Assembly: GCF_001571285.1 (NCBI RefSeq)
Contig: NZ_BCTM01000001.1
Location: 341,503 to 405,502 of the forward strand
Source: Kluyvera cryocrescens NBRC 102467
Lineage (GTDB): Bacteria; Pseudomonadota; Gammaproteobacteria; Enterobacterales; Enterobacteriaceae
DNA: 64,000 bases
Direction of reading: 5' to 3'
Positions 30,216-40,125 of the stretch are shown in pieces (the stretch's first letter is position 1; each line of letters starts with the position of its first letter). Both the position numbers and the translations under genes were made by a program. The notes beneath the pieces are model-generated. The model was not told the origin of the DNA. It worked only from the letters and a program-made list of their open reading frames with translations, and did no database searches.

Positions 30216-31781
30216 ATGTTTACTCGTCAAAGGTCAATTAACCGCCGGACCATTCTCGCCAGCATTGCGACTGGCCTGCTCGTTGCCCTTGTCTGCGGGG
30301 CGGTTCAGTATTCTATTTTCCATCACCGCCGTTCCGTTCAGTTTGACGTCACCATTTCCAGCCTGCAAAACTATCTGGATAACTACTTCAGCCAGATTCT
30401 GGTTACCATGGACTCTCTGCAGCCGCTCACCTTAAATCACTGCGAAGAAGTATCCTCAGAATTAACCGCTCGCGCGGCATTCAGCATGAACGTACGGGCA
30501 TTTTTGCTGGTCAAAGATCAGGTGGCGTACTGCTCTTCAGCAACCGGTCCGATGGAGCTGCCGCTAAAGGATCTGGTGCCGGATCTCGATCTCAACAAAA
30601 ATCACGTCATGGGCATTTTACCCGGCACGCCAATGATGCCGACAACCCCCGCCTTCGTGCTGTGGGTGAAAAGCCCACTGCTGGAAAATCGCGGCATATT
30701 TGCCTCGATTAACGCCAACCTGATGCCCTGGGTGCTCTACTCCGCGAAGCAGAGCCCGTACAATGGCGTGGCGCTGGTGGTCAATGGTAAAACGGCCATT
30801 TCGACATTCAGCAACAAACCCCTTCCCCTCAGCGCCATCACCGATACCGCGGTCAGGCACGTGAAGGTCAAAGGCGTACCGCTGGAAATTTATCTCTACA
30901 GCAATGTTGCCGGGACCGATAACTCTCTGTACTCCATTTTGCTGGGACTCACCTGTGGTTTACTCGGCGGGCTTCTGTGCTTCTATATCCTTACCATGCA
31001 CTCCCGTCCGGGCAAAGAGATCCTCTCCGCCATTAAGCATCGCCAATTCTACGTGGTCTACCAACCGGTGGTGGATGCAAAACACCAACAGATTGCCGGT
31101 GTTGAAGCCCTGATGCGCTGGTCACATCCTTCGGCGGGAAATATTCCTCCTGACGCGTTCATCAGCTTTGCTGAAGCCCAAAATCTCATCGTGCCGCTGA
31201 CGCACCATCTCTTTGAGCTGATTGCTCGCGATGCGCCACTGTTGAAAGATGTTCTGCCGCCGGGCGCTAAACTCGGCATCAACATTGCACCTGGCCATTT
31301 GCTTGCCGACAGCTTCCAGCAGGATATTCGCCGTCTTAATGCGAGTCTGCCGGAAAACTATTTCCAGTTGGTGCTCGAAATTACCGAACGCGACATGCTG
31401 AATCAGGAAAAGGCGATGAGCCTGTTTACCTGGCTACGCGGTGAAGGAATTGAAGTGGCAATTGATGATTTTGGCACCGGCCATAGCGCGCTTATCTATC
31501 TTGAGCGCTTCACCCTCGATTACCTGAAAATTGACCGTGGTTTTGTCAATGCGATTGGCCGTGAAACCATCACCTCTCCTGTCCTTGATGCCGTATTAAC
31601 CCTTACCCACCGCCTGAATCTGGTGACAGTGGCAGAAGGCGTCGAAACGGAAGAACAGGCGGCCTGGCTGCGTGAACACGGTGTCGATTTCTTACAAGGC
31701 TACCTGATAAGCCGCCCATTGACCTTGCAACAGCTGATTGATGAACATCGTAAGCCAGCAAAGTATTTCACAAGTGTATGA
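30216..31781 (+). CDS. pdeN: Cyclic-di-GMP phosphodiesterase PdeN (Rtn)
   Basis: 521-residue membrane-anchored EAL protein. An N-terminal transmembrane helix (about 14-34), a periplasmic CSS domain with cysteines near 74 and 109, and a second helix (about 235-258) precede the cytoplasmic EAL domain. Catalytic motifs are intact: GVEALMRWSHP (EALxR), NIAPGHL, LEITERD, IDDFGTGHSAL, LKIDRGFV and VAEGVETEEQA, so it should hydrolyse c-di-GMP to pGpG. Regulation in CSS proteins is by a periplasmic redox disulfide. Confidence 0.94.
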   Translation: MFTRQRSINRRTILASIATGLLVALVCGAVQYSIFHHRRSVQFDVTISSLQNYLDNYFSQILVTMDSLQPLTLNHCEEVSSELTARAAFSMNVRAFLLVKDQVAYCSSATGPMELPLKDLVPDLDLNKNHVMGILPGTPMMPTTPAFVLWVKSPLLENRGIFASINANLMPWVLYSAKQSPYNGVALVVNGKTAISTFSNKPLPLSAITDTAVRHVKVKGVPLEIYLYSNVAGTDNSLYSILLGLTCGLLGGLLCFYILTMHSRPGKEILSAIKHRQFYVVYQPVVDAKHQQIAGVEALMRWSHPSAGNIPPDAFISFAEAQNLIVPLTHHLFELIARDAPLLKDVLPPGAKLGINIAPGHLLADSFQQDIRRLNASLPENYFQLVLEITERDMLNQEKAMSLFTWLRGEGIEVAIDDFGTGHSALIYLERFTLDYLKIDRGFVNAIGRETITSPVLDAVLTLTHRLNLVTVAEGVETEEQAAWLREHGVDFLQGYLISRPLTLQQLIDEHRKPAKYFTSV

Positions 31782-31849
31782 ACCTCATTTAAGATTCACC
31801 GACAAAAGCCTGTTCAATCAATGCGTTTAATACGGGGGGTAGCCAAGTC

Positions 31850-33673
31850 GTGATCATAGCGCGTATCTGTTTTGCCCTGCTGATAATGTGTAGCCTGCCT
31901 CTTCAGGCGCAGATGATTAAAGAAAGCTATGCATTCGCCGTGATCGGCACCCCGAAATATGCCGTCAGCTTTGATCACTTTGATTACGTGAACCCTGCAG
32001 CCCCTAAGGGCGGAAACATTACGCTCGCGGCGCTGGGCACCTTTGATAACTTCAACCGCTATGCGCTCCGCGGTAACGCTGCCGTTCGCACGGACTCCCT
32101 GTATGATGCCCTGTTTACCACCTCAGACGACGAAGCCGGAAGCTACTATCCACTCGTCGCCGAGCACGCTCGCTACGCCGATGACTATTCGTGGGTTGAG
32201 CTGATGATTAATCCTCACGCGCGTTTCCACGACGGCAGCCCTATTCTCGCCAGCGACGTGGCATTCACCTTCAACAAATTTATGACCGAAGGCGTGCCGC
32301 AGTTTCGCCTGATCTACAAAGGCACCACCGTCAAAGCCATTGCGCCGTTAACCGTGCGCATCGAACTGGCTAAGCCGGGCAAAGAAGATATGCTGGGGCT
32401 GTTTACCCTGCCGATCCTGCCGGAAAAGTTCTGGAAGGATCATAAGCTCAGTGATCCGCTCAGCTCCCCACCGCTAGCCAGCGGCCCGTATCGCATTAGC
32501 GATTGGAAAATGGGGCAGTATATTGTCTACTCGCGAGTCAAAGACTACTGGGCGGCAGAGCTGCCGGTTAACCGCGGACGTTGGAATTTCGACTCCCTAC
32601 GCTATGACTACTATCTCGATGATAACGTGGCCTTTGAAGCCTTCAAGGCAGGTGCATTCGACGTTCGCACTGAGAGCAGCGCCAAAAACTGGGCCACGCG
32701 CTACATCGGTAAAAACTTTGCTAACGGTTATATCGTTAAGGATGAGCAGAAAAATAATGCCGCACAGGACACCCGCTGGCTGGCGTTTAATATTCAGCGT
32801 CCCGTCTTCAACGACCGCCGGGTGCGGCAAGCCGTCAGTATGGCATTTGATTTCGAATGGATGAACAAGGCGCTGTTTTACAATGCCTATAGCCGCGCCA
32901 GCAGCTATTTCCAGAACACCGAATACGCTGCGCGCGATTACCCCAAAGCGGACGAGTTAACGCTGCTGGCGCCGTTAAAAGCGGAAATACCGCCAGAAGT
33001 GTTCACCTCAATCTACCAACCGCCTACCTCCAACGGCGACGGCTTCGACCGCGAGAATCTGTTGGAAGCAGGTCGCCTGCTGACCGAGGCAGGATGGGTG
33101 CTAAAAGGCCAACAGCGCGTCAACACGCAAACCGGTCAGCCTCTGCGCTTTGAGCTGCTACTGCCATCCGGCGGCAACGACCAATGGGTGATGCCGTTCC
33201 AGCACAATTTACAGCGCCTTGGCATCACCATGGATGTGCGCCAGGTGGATATCTCACAGATAACTAACCGCCTGCGTAAACGCGACTACGACATGATGCC
33301 AAGCCTGTGGCGTGCAGCCCCCTGGCCCAGCGCCGATTTGCAGATCTCCTGGTCGTCGGAATACATAAACTCCACCTATAACGCCCCCGGCGTCGCCAGC
33401 CCGGCAATCGACAGTCTGATCAACCAGATCATCCGTTGGCAGGGCAACCAGCAAAAACTCATTCCTTTAGGACGCGCGCTGGATCGCGTCCTGACCTGGA
33501 ACTATTACATGATGCCGATGTGGTTTATGTCCGGCAGCCGAATCGCCCATTGGGATAAATTTTCATACCCGGGTATACACCCACTCTACAGTTCTGGCCC
33601 CGATGCTCCCGGCTTTGACACCTGGTGGTATGACGTTAACAAGGCGGCAAGGCTGCCCGCGTCCCGACGCTAA
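31850..33673 (+). CDS. yejA: Peptide/microcin C ABC transporter binding protein YejA
   Basis: Periplasmic solute-binding protein (SBP_bac_5 family) of the YejABEF importer, which takes up peptides and is the entry route of microcin C in E. coli. 607 residues from a GTG start at 31850; the signal peptide ends at LPLQAQ. Family signatures are AAPKGGNITLAALGTFDNFN, HARFHDGSPILASDVAFTFNKF and NNAAQDTRWLAFNIQRPVFNDRRVRQAV. First gene of yejABEF, 9 bases ahead of yejB. Confidence 0.94.
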   Translation: MIIARICFALLIMCSLPLQAQMIKESYAFAVIGTPKYAVSFDHFDYVNPAAPKGGNITLAALGTFDNFNRYALRGNAAVRTDSLYDALFTTSDDEAGSYYPLVAEHARYADDYSWVELMINPHARFHDGSPILASDVAFTFNKFMTEGVPQFRLIYKGTTVKAIAPLTVRIELAKPGKEDMLGLFTLPILPEKFWKDHKLSDPLSSPPLASGPYRISDWKMGQYIVYSRVKDYWAAELPVNRGRWNFDSLRYDYYLDDNVAFEAFKAGAFDVRTESSAKNWATRYIGKNFANGYIVKDEQKNNAAQDTRWLAFNIQRPVFNDRRVRQAVSMAFDFEWMNKALFYNAYSRASSYFQNTEYAARDYPKADELTLLAPLKAEIPPEVFTSIYQPPTSNGDGFDRENLLEAGRLLTEAGWVLKGQQRVNTQTGQPLRFELLLPSGGNDQWVMPFQHNLQRLGITMDVRQVDISQITNRLRKRDYDMMPSLWRAAPWPSADLQISWSSEYINSTYNAPGVASPAIDSLINQIIRWQGNQQKLIPLGRALDRVLTWNYYMMPMWFMSGSRIAHWDKFSYPGIHPLYSSGPDAPGFDTWWYDVNKAARLPASRR

Positions 33674-33682
33674 GGAGAATTT

Positions 33683-34774
33683 ATGGGTGCATACCTGATC
33701 CGCCGCCTGCTGCTCATCATCCCTACCCTGTGGGCCATCATCACCCTCAACTTTTTTATCGTGCAGATAGCCCCCGGCGGCCCGGTGGACCAGGCCATTG
33801 CGGCCGTGGAGTTTGGCCATCAGGGCACCTTACCCGGCGGCGGTGGCGGCATGGGCGGCGGTCAATCGCGAGTTGGCGTCAGCAACATCGCCGAGAGCCA
33901 ATATCGTGGCGGGCGCGGTCTTGATCCGGAAGTCATCGCTGAGATCACCCAGCGCTACGGTTTCGACAAACCGCTGCACGAGCGCTATTTCAAAATGCTC
34001 GGTGACTATTTACGCTTCGATTTCGGCAACAGTCTGTTTCGTAACGCGTCAGTGATGCAACTTATGAAAGAGAGCCTGCCGGTATCGGTCTCGCTTGGCG
34101 TATGGAGTACGTTAATCATTTACCTGGTGTCGATTCCACTCGGTATCCGTAAAGCGGTGTACAACGGCAGTCGTTTTGATATCTGGACCAGCACCGGCAT
34201 TATTATCGGCTACGCCATTCCGGCATTTTTATTCGCGATAGTGCTGATCGTCTTTTTCGCCGGCGGCAGCTATTACGATATCTTCCCGCTGCGTGGGCTC
34301 GTCTCGGCTAACTTCGCCACCCTGCCGTGGTATTCAAAAATCACCGACTATCTCTGGCACATCACCCTGCCGGTGCTGGCGACGGTAATTGGCGGCTTTG
34401 CCGCACTCACCATGCTGACCAAAAACTCGTTTCTCGATGAGATTCGCAAACAGTACGTGGTAACCGCCCGGGCAAAAGGGGTAAGTGAGCGCCAGATTCT
34501 GTGGAAACATATCTTTCGCAACGCCATGCTGCTGGTGATTGCCGGCTTCCCCGCCACCTTCATCAGCATGTTTTTTACCGGCTCGCTGCTGATTGAAGTG
34601 ATGTTCTCACTCAATGGACTGGGGCTGCTCGGCTACGAGGCCACCGTCTCGCGCGATTACCCGGTGATGTTTGGTACGCTTTATATCTTCACGCTCATCG
34701 GCCTGCTGATGAATATCGTCAGCGACATCAGCTACACGCTGGTGGATCCGCGCATTGATTTTGAGGGCCGCTAA
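33683..34774 (+). CDS. yejB: Peptide/microcin C ABC permease YejB
   Basis: Inner-membrane permease of the YejABEF importer, 363 residues. N-terminal helix [24 protein letters not shown], a long periplasmic Gly-rich loop ([10 protein letters not shown], about residues 52-61), then the transport domain with EAA loop [22 protein letters not shown] that contacts YejF. GGAGA precedes the start; yejE starts 1 base after the stop. Confidence 0.95.
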   Translation: MGAYLIRRLLLIIPTLWAIITLNFFIVQIAPGGPVDQAIAAVEFGHQGTLPGGGGGMGGGQSRVGVSNIAESQYRGGRGLDPEVIAEITQRYGFDKPLHERYFKMLGDYLRFDFGNSLFRNASVMQLMKESLPVSVSLGVWSTLIIYLVSIPLGIRKAVYNGSRFDIWTSTGIIIGYAIPAFLFAIVLIVFFAGGSYYDIFPLRGLVSANFATLPWYSKITDYLWHITLPVLATVIGGFAALTMLTKNSFLDEIRKQYVVTARAKGVSERQILWKHIFRNAMLLVIAGFPATFISMFFTGSLLIEVMFSLNGLGLLGYEATVSRDYPVMFGTLYIFTLIGLLMNIVSDISYTLVDPRIDFEGR

Positions 34775-34775
34775 T

Positions 34776-35798
34776 ATGACATTAAGTGCCGTCAACCAGG
34801 CGCGCTGGGCGCGCTTTCGCCACAACCGCCGCGGCTACTGGTCTTTATGGATTTTCGCCTTGCTGTTTATCTGCAGCCTCTGTGCTGAACTGATCGCTAA
34901 CGATCGTCCACTGCTGGTGAGCTATCAGGGCAACCTGTATACCCCTGTCTTGAAAAACTACAGTGAAAAAACCTTTGGCGGCGAGTTCGCTACCGCGGCT
35001 GATTACCAGGATCCCTGGCTGCAGCAGCGGCTGGAGAACAACGGCTGGGTGATATGGGCACCGATTCGTTTTGGAGCCAGCAGCATTAACTACAGCACCG
35101 TGACTCCCTTCCCTTCACCACCGTCCAGACAAAACTGGCTCGGTACCGATGCCAACGGCCGGGACGTAATGGCCAGGATCCTCTACGGCACCCGTATTTC
35201 GCTGCTGTTTGGTCTGATTTTTACCCTCTTTGCCAGCGTGATGGGCGTGGTGGTAGGCGCAATCCAGGGGTATTACGGCGGTCGTATCGACCTGTGGGGC
35301 CAGCGGTTTATTGAAGTGTGGTCAGGAATGCCGACGCTATTTTTGATTATTTTGCTCTCAAGCGTGGTGCAGCCAAACTTCTGGTGGCTGCTGGCGATTA
35401 CCGTGCTGTTTGGCTGGATGTCGCTGGTTAGCGTGGTGCGGGCTGAATTTCTACGGACGCGTAACTTTGACTATATTCGAGCGGCGCAAGCGCTGGGCGT
35501 CGGCGACCGCAGCATTATTCTGCGCCATATGCTGCCCAATGCGATGGTTGCGACGCTCACCTTTATTCCGTTTATCTTGTGCAGCTCAATCACGACCCTG
35601 ACCTCGCTGGATTTCCTCGGCTTTGGCCTGCCGCTCGGTTCCCCCTCATTGGGTGAGCTGCTGCTACAGGGTAAAAATAATCTCCAGGCCCCATGGCTTG
35701 GGATCGCCGGCTTTTTCTGCGTCGCCACCCTGCTGTCGCTGCTGATTTTCATTGGCGAAGCGGTGCGCGACGCTTTCGATCCTTCTAAGGCGGTATAA
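34776..35798 (+). CDS. yejE: Peptide/microcin C ABC permease YejE
   Basis: Second permease of YejABEF. The ATG at 34776 (MTLSAVNQARWARFRHNRRG) gives 340 residues, matching E. coli, and lies one base after the yejB stop. OppC-type N-terminal region, LGTDANGRDVMARILYGTRISLLFG, and the EAA loop AAQALGVGDRSIILRHMLPNAM. Followed one base later by yejF. Confidence 0.95.
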   Translation: MTLSAVNQARWARFRHNRRGYWSLWIFALLFICSLCAELIANDRPLLVSYQGNLYTPVLKNYSEKTFGGEFATAADYQDPWLQQRLENNGWVIWAPIRFGASSINYSTVTPFPSPPSRQNWLGTDANGRDVMARILYGTRISLLFGLIFTLFASVMGVVVGAIQGYYGGRIDLWGQRFIEVWSGMPTLFLIILLSSVVQPNFWWLLAITVLFGWMSLVSVVRAEFLRTRNFDYIRAAQALGVGDRSIILRHMLPNAMVATLTFIPFILCSSITTLTSLDFLGFGLPLGSPSLGELLLQGKNNLQAPWLGIAGFFCVATLLSLLIFIGEAVRDAFDPSKAV

Positions 35799-35799
35799 G

Positions 35800-37389
35800 A
35801 TGCAACAGCCACTTCTGGAAATCGATAACCTCAGCATAGCCTTCCAGCAGCAGGGCCAGCTCACAACCGTGGTGAAAGAGCTGTCGCTGTCGGTCAACGC
35901 CGGGGAAACGCTGGCGCTGGTCGGTGAATCCGGTTCTGGAAAGAGCGTATCGGCGCTGTCCATCCTGCGTCTACTGCCGGAACCCCCGGCCTGCTATCCA
36001 ACCGGCGACATCCGTTTTCACGGCGAGTCTTTACTGCATGCCAGCGAACGGTCCCTGCGTGGCGTTCGCGGTAACCGCATTGCGATGATTTTCCAGGAAC
36101 CGATGGTGTCGCTTAATCCGCTACACAACCTGGAAAAACAGCTTTATGAAGTACTTTCCCTGCACCGTGGAATGCGCAAAGAGGCCGCGCGCGGAGAGAT
36201 CCTCGATTGCCTTGACCGGGTAGGCATTCGCAATGCGGCAAAACGACTCACAGACTTCCCCCACCAACTTTCCGGCGGCGAACGCCAGCGTGTGATGATT
36301 GCCATGGCCCTGCTCACGCGCCCGGAGTTGCTGATTGCCGATGAACCCACCACCGCGCTGGATGTTTCGGTGCAGGCGCAAATCCTCCAGCTTTTACGCG
36401 AACTGCGCGTAGAGCTGAACATGGGAATGCTGTTTATCACCCACAACCTCAGCATCGTGCGCAAGCTTGCCGATCGCGTTGCGGTCATGCAGCATGGCCG
36501 CTGCGTCGAACGCAACGAGGCGGCGGCGCTCTTTGCGAAGCCCGAGCATCCGTACACCCGTAAATTACTCGACAGTGAACCGACGGGGGAGCCGATTCCC
36601 CTCGCGTCTGATGCCGCACCGCTGCTGGAAGTCAACCAGCTCAGCGTCGCGTTCCCTATCCGTAAAGGCATTCTGCGCCGGGTCGTGGATGAGAATCAGG
36701 TGGTCAAAGAGGTGAGCTTTACGCTGCGGGCGGGTGAAACGCTGGGATTGGTCGGTGAGTCAGGTTCTGGCAAAAGTACCACCGGGCTGGCGCTTTTACG
36801 GCTGATTACCTCGCAGGGCGATATTGTTTTCGATGGCGAGGCGCTTCAAGGCCGCACGCGCAAACAGATGCTGCCACTGCGCCACCGGATCCAGGTAGTA
36901 TTTCAGGATCCCAACTCATCGTTAAACCCACGCCTGACGGCGCTACAAATTATCGAAGAAGGCCTGCGCGTGCATCACCCCACGCTCTCCGCAGCCGAGC
37001 GCGAACAGCAGGTGATTCAGGTCATGCAGGAAGTGGGATTAGACCCTGATACCCGCCAGCGGTATCCTGCGGCGTTCTCCGGAGGGCAGCGCCAGCGTAT
37101 TGCGATTGCCCGCGCGCTGATTCTGAAACCGCAGCTAATCGTACTGGATGAGCCTACGTCATCGCTCGATCGCACGGTGCAGGCGCAGATTCTGGCATTG
37201 CTCAAGGCGCTACAGGAGAAGCATCGGCTGGCCTATATCTTTATCAGCCACGATTTGCAGGTCATTCGTTCGCTGTGCCACCAGGTCATCGTTCTGCGGC
37301 AGGGAGAGGTCGTCGAGCAAGGTGAGTGTCGGCGCATTTTTGCAGCACCGCAGCAGGAATATACGCGTCAGCTCATTGCGCTGAGCTGA
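35800..37389 (+). CDS. yejF: Peptide/microcin C ABC ATPase YejF
   Basis: Double ATPase subunit energising YejABEF. The ATG at 35800 gives 529 residues as in E. coli. Two ABC modules: the first with Walker A GESGSGKSVSAL, signature LSGGERQRV and Walker B LLIADEP; the second with GESGSGKSTTGL, FSGGQRQRI and LIVLDEP. Both carry the oligopeptide/dipeptide C-terminal extension. It ends the operon; yejG is convergent 3 bases beyond. Confidence 0.95.
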   Translation: MQQPLLEIDNLSIAFQQQGQLTTVVKELSLSVNAGETLALVGESGSGKSVSALSILRLLPEPPACYPTGDIRFHGESLLHASERSLRGVRGNRIAMIFQEPMVSLNPLHNLEKQLYEVLSLHRGMRKEAARGEILDCLDRVGIRNAAKRLTDFPHQLSGGERQRVMIAMALLTRPELLIADEPTTALDVSVQAQILQLLRELRVELNMGMLFITHNLSIVRKLADRVAVMQHGRCVERNEAAALFAKPEHPYTRKLLDSEPTGEPIPLASDAAPLLEVNQLSVAFPIRKGILRRVVDENQVVKEVSFTLRAGETLGLVGESGSGKSTTGLALLRLITSQGDIVFDGEALQGRTRKQMLPLRHRIQVVFQDPNSSLNPRLTALQIIEEGLRVHHPTLSAAEREQQVIQVMQEVGLDPDTRQRYPAAFSGGQRQRIAIARALILKPQLIVLDEPTSSLDRTVQAQILALLKALQEKHRLAYIFISHDLQVIRSLCHQVIVLRQGEVVEQGECRRIFAAPQQEYTRQLIALS

Positions 37390-37392
37390 CGG

Positions 37393-37734
37393 TTAAAACG
37401 GATTGTTGCCGGAAAAAGGTTCGGCAATCGCCACGCCGAAATTTTTCAGACGGCAGGTTGCAGCAAACTCATCCTGGCGTTTAACAAACAGGCACGGCTC
37501 CCCTTCGCACTCGAGTACCGAGCAGTCGACGGAGATATCGCTTAACGCCTGGCTTAATGAGTGCATGACTGGCCACGCTTTATCGCCGTCCGGGCTTAAT
37601 AATTTAAGCGCCACCAGCGTGTTGTCATTTGACGTGCCGTTTTGCGGAATCGGTTCAACTTTCGAACCTGCAAAACCCGCAGACCAACGATAGTCCTGCG
37701 GCAGTCGATGTACGATTGAGAGCTGAAATGTCAT
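37393..37734 (-). CDS. yejG: Conserved protein YejG
   Basis: 113-residue soluble protein of unknown function, nearly identical to E. coli YejG (114 residues) over recalled stretches ([29 protein letters not shown], here cited as [39 protein letters not shown]). Three cysteines may be conserved. It is convergent with yejF, leaving 3 bases between stops. No motif indicates a role. Confidence 0.85.
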   Translation of the reverse strand: MTFQLSIVHRLPQDYRWSAGFAGSKVEPIPQNGTSNDNTLVALKLLSPDGDKAWPVMHSLSQALSDISVDCSVLECEGEPCLFVKRQDEFAATCRLKNFGVAIAEPFSGNNPF

Positions 37735-38048
37735 TACGTTCTTTCCCCGGAAGCAAAGTGCTTCACAATTATTTCACATCCATATTAACACATTGTTGAC
37801 AAATCGTCCTGCATCCAGAAAAAAAACGCCAGCATTCAACATTCTTCCTACGACATAGTTCGATGCACTGATGCGTTTTCGCGCTATATGTACCCGTTTC
37901 TGTGATCTAACACAACCTTTTTATCTACAACAATGTGACTTTTTACATAAGTGGATTTTACATAAAAGAAACATTACACCCTATCAGAAATACAATTTCT
38001 GTTGATGTTTATCAAAAAAGGGGCGCATTTGGCCCCTGGAATGAAAGA
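37735..38048. other. yejG/bcr intergenic region
   Basis: 314 bases without a recognised gene. It holds the yejG promoter region and the bcr terminator at 38014-38037. The stretch 37790-38000 is AT-rich with nothing else assignable. Confidence 0.6.
38014..38037 (-). terminator. bcr terminator
   Basis: AGGGGC/GCCCC stem around an AT-rich loop, with A6 on the plus-strand left side giving a T6 tail on the minus strand. Confidence 0.8.
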
Positions 38049-39245
38049 TTACTGCGCGGTTTTTCGAGGACGGCTGGCGTAGCGGTAGAAGAGAATGGAG
38101 CAGGTAGCACAAAGGGCGATGGAAATCAGCATCGGCCAGGCGGTGGTAAAGGTTGCCATGGACAGCAGCGCACCAACAATCGCGCCGATACCAAAGCGGA
38201 ACGTGCCCGCCAGCGATGACGCCGTTCCGGCCATATGCGGAAACTCATCGAGGATCACGGCCATCGCGTTTGAGGAGACCATCGACACGCAGCCGATAAA
38301 TACCGCAATCCCCAGCACCAGTGACCAGAATCCAACGTCCAACAGCGCACACGCCACCATCCACAGCGCCATCACAAACTGGATTGTCAGCCCGGCGCGG
38401 AACATCCACAGCGCGCCCATTCGGCGAACGAAACGGCTATTGATGGTGGTCATGACAAACAAGAAGACGATATTCAGCGCGAAGTAGTAGCCAAAATGCT
38501 GCGGCGACACGTGGTTTAGCTCGATATAAACAAACGGCCCCGCGCTTAAAAACGAGAACATGGCCGCAAAGCTAAAGCCGCTGGCGAGCATATAGGAAAG
38601 CACGCGCTTGTGGCGGAACAACGAGGCAAAGTTGCCAAGCGTGGTGCGTAAATGAAACGGCTGACGCTTTTCAACGGCCAGGGTTTCATCAATAAAGAAG
38701 TAGACCATGGCCGACGCCAGCAGCGCTGCTACCGCCAGGATCCAGAAGATGGCGTGCCAGCTAAACCACACCAGCACGGCCCCCCCCACGATAGGAGCCA
38801 CCAGCGGGGCGATGGTCGTCACCAGCATCACGAACGACATCATGCGCGAAAACTCTTCTTTCGGGTAAATATCGCGCATCAACGCATTGATCACCACGCT
38901 TGCCGCCGCAGCCGCCAGGCCGTGGAAGAAGCGGGTAACAATCAGATAGTCGATCGTCGGCGCCAGCGCACAGGCCGCCGCCGCGGTCGCAAAGATCAGC
39001 GTACCGCCGAGGATCACCGGCTTACGCCCAAGACTATCCGCCATTGGGCCATACAATAGCTGCCCCACCGCAAACCCAAGAATATAGGTGCTGAGGGTCA
39101 TCTGTGCACTGCCCGCCGGCACGCCGAACTGCGCCGAAATGACCGGTAGCGCCGGAAGGTACATATCGATCGACAGCGGCATGAGCATGGCCAAAAGGCC
39201 AAGAATAAACACAATACTTAACGACGAGCGCGGCCTGGACGTCAC
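38049..39245 (-). CDS. bcr: Bcr/CflA multidrug efflux MFS transporter
   Basis: Drug:H+ antiporter; E. coli Bcr gives bicyclomycin resistance and also exports cysteine. 398 residues with 12 predicted helices. The start is GTG at 39245 ([16 protein letters not shown]) with GAGGT upstream. Drug-efflux signatures: [35 protein letters not shown] (motif A), and [20 protein letters not shown] (motif B/C region). It is 19 bases downstream of rsuA on the same strand. Confidence 0.94.
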   Translation of the reverse strand: MTSRPRSSLSIVFILGLLAMLMPLSIDMYLPALPVISAQFGVPAGSAQMTLSTYILGFAVGQLLYGPMADSLGRKPVILGGTLIFATAAAACALAPTIDYLIVTRFFHGLAAAAASVVINALMRDIYPKEEFSRMMSFVMLVTTIAPLVAPIVGGAVLVWFSWHAIFWILAVAALLASAMVYFFIDETLAVEKRQPFHLRTTLGNFASLFRHKRVLSYMLASGFSFAAMFSFLSAGPFVYIELNHVSPQHFGYYFALNIVFLFVMTTINSRFVRRMGALWMFRAGLTIQFVMALWMVACALLDVGFWSLVLGIAVFIGCVSMVSSNAMAVILDEFPHMAGTASSLAGTFRFGIGAIVGALLSMATFTTAWPMLISIALCATCSILFYRYASRPRKTAQ

Positions 39246-39264
39246 AATCTACCTCGATGGTTTG

Positions 39265-39972
39265 TTAGCGCTCTGGCGCGCCAACGCTGGCAATTTCTGC
39301 TTCGGTGAGCGGGCGGTATTCACCCGGCTCCATATCAGGATCAAGCGCAATTGCGCCAATGCGTTCGCGATGCAGACCAATGACGCGGTTGCCCACGGCG
39401 GCAAACATACGTTTCACCTGGTGGTAGCGCCCTTCGGTAATGGTCAGACGCACTTCGGTCGGGGTGATCACTTCCAGCACCGCGGGCTTGGTCAGTTCTT
39501 TCTCGTTGTGCAGCTGAACGCCTTTCGTAAACTGCTCGGCGGTATCATCGCTGACCGGATTTTCCAGCGTCACCAGATAGGTTTTTTCACAATGATGGCG
39601 CGGAGAGGTGATACGGTGCGACCACTGACCATCGTCGGTCATCAGAACCAGACCGGTGGTATCGATATCTAAACGTCCGGCGGCATGCAGCTTGTACGCC
39701 ACTGGCTCATCGAGGAAATAAAGCACCGTCGGGTGATCGGGATCGTCGGTTGAGCAGACGTAGCCCTGAGGTTTGTTCAGCATAAAGTAGCGCGGGCCGT
39801 TTTGCTGGGTCAGCGAGTTGCCTTCGTAGGCAACCTCGTGTTCAGGCAGCAGTTTAAATGCCGAATCGCGCACCACTTCGCCATCGATAGTCACGTGGTT
39901 GCCGCGGATCTGACGCCCGGCAATAGCACGGCTGACGCCGAGTTGCTGAGCGATAAACTTATCAAGTCGCAT
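39265..39972 (-). CDS. rsuA: 16S rRNA pseudouridine(516) synthase RsuA
   Basis: Makes pseudouridine 516 in 16S rRNA. 235 residues: N-terminal S4 RNA-binding domain ([19 protein letters not shown]), then the RsuA/RluB fold with [13 protein letters not shown] and the catalytic aspartate in [33 protein letters not shown] is the family's second motif. The C-terminal tail is about four residues longer than in E. coli. Shares a direction with bcr; divergent from radD. Confidence 0.95.
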   Translation of the reverse strand: MRLDKFIAQQLGVSRAIAGRQIRGNHVTIDGEVVRDSAFKLLPEHEVAYEGNSLTQQNGPRYFMLNKPQGYVCSTDDPDHPTVLYFLDEPVAYKLHAAGRLDIDTTGLVLMTDDGQWSHRITSPRHHCEKTYLVTLENPVSDDTAEQFTKGVQLHNEKELTKPAVLEVITPTEVRLTITEGRYHQVKRMFAAVGNRVIGLHRERIGAIALDPDMEPGEYRPLTEAEIASVGAPER

Positions 39973-40125
39973 GAAGTATTTTTAGCCTGTAATAGTGCCG
40001 GGTGTCGGACTCAGCGTCCGAAAAATGGGGTAGTAACAATCGGTAAGTATAACGGGCTTGTCATGTCACTCAAGTGAAAAGATTCATGGCATACTATTTG
40101 GCAGTTAAGGACAATCATCACGCTA

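Noticed and set aside
37900..37925. TGTGA-like half-site upstream of yejG
   Set aside because: Only the left half fits; the right half has no TCACA at the correct spacing.
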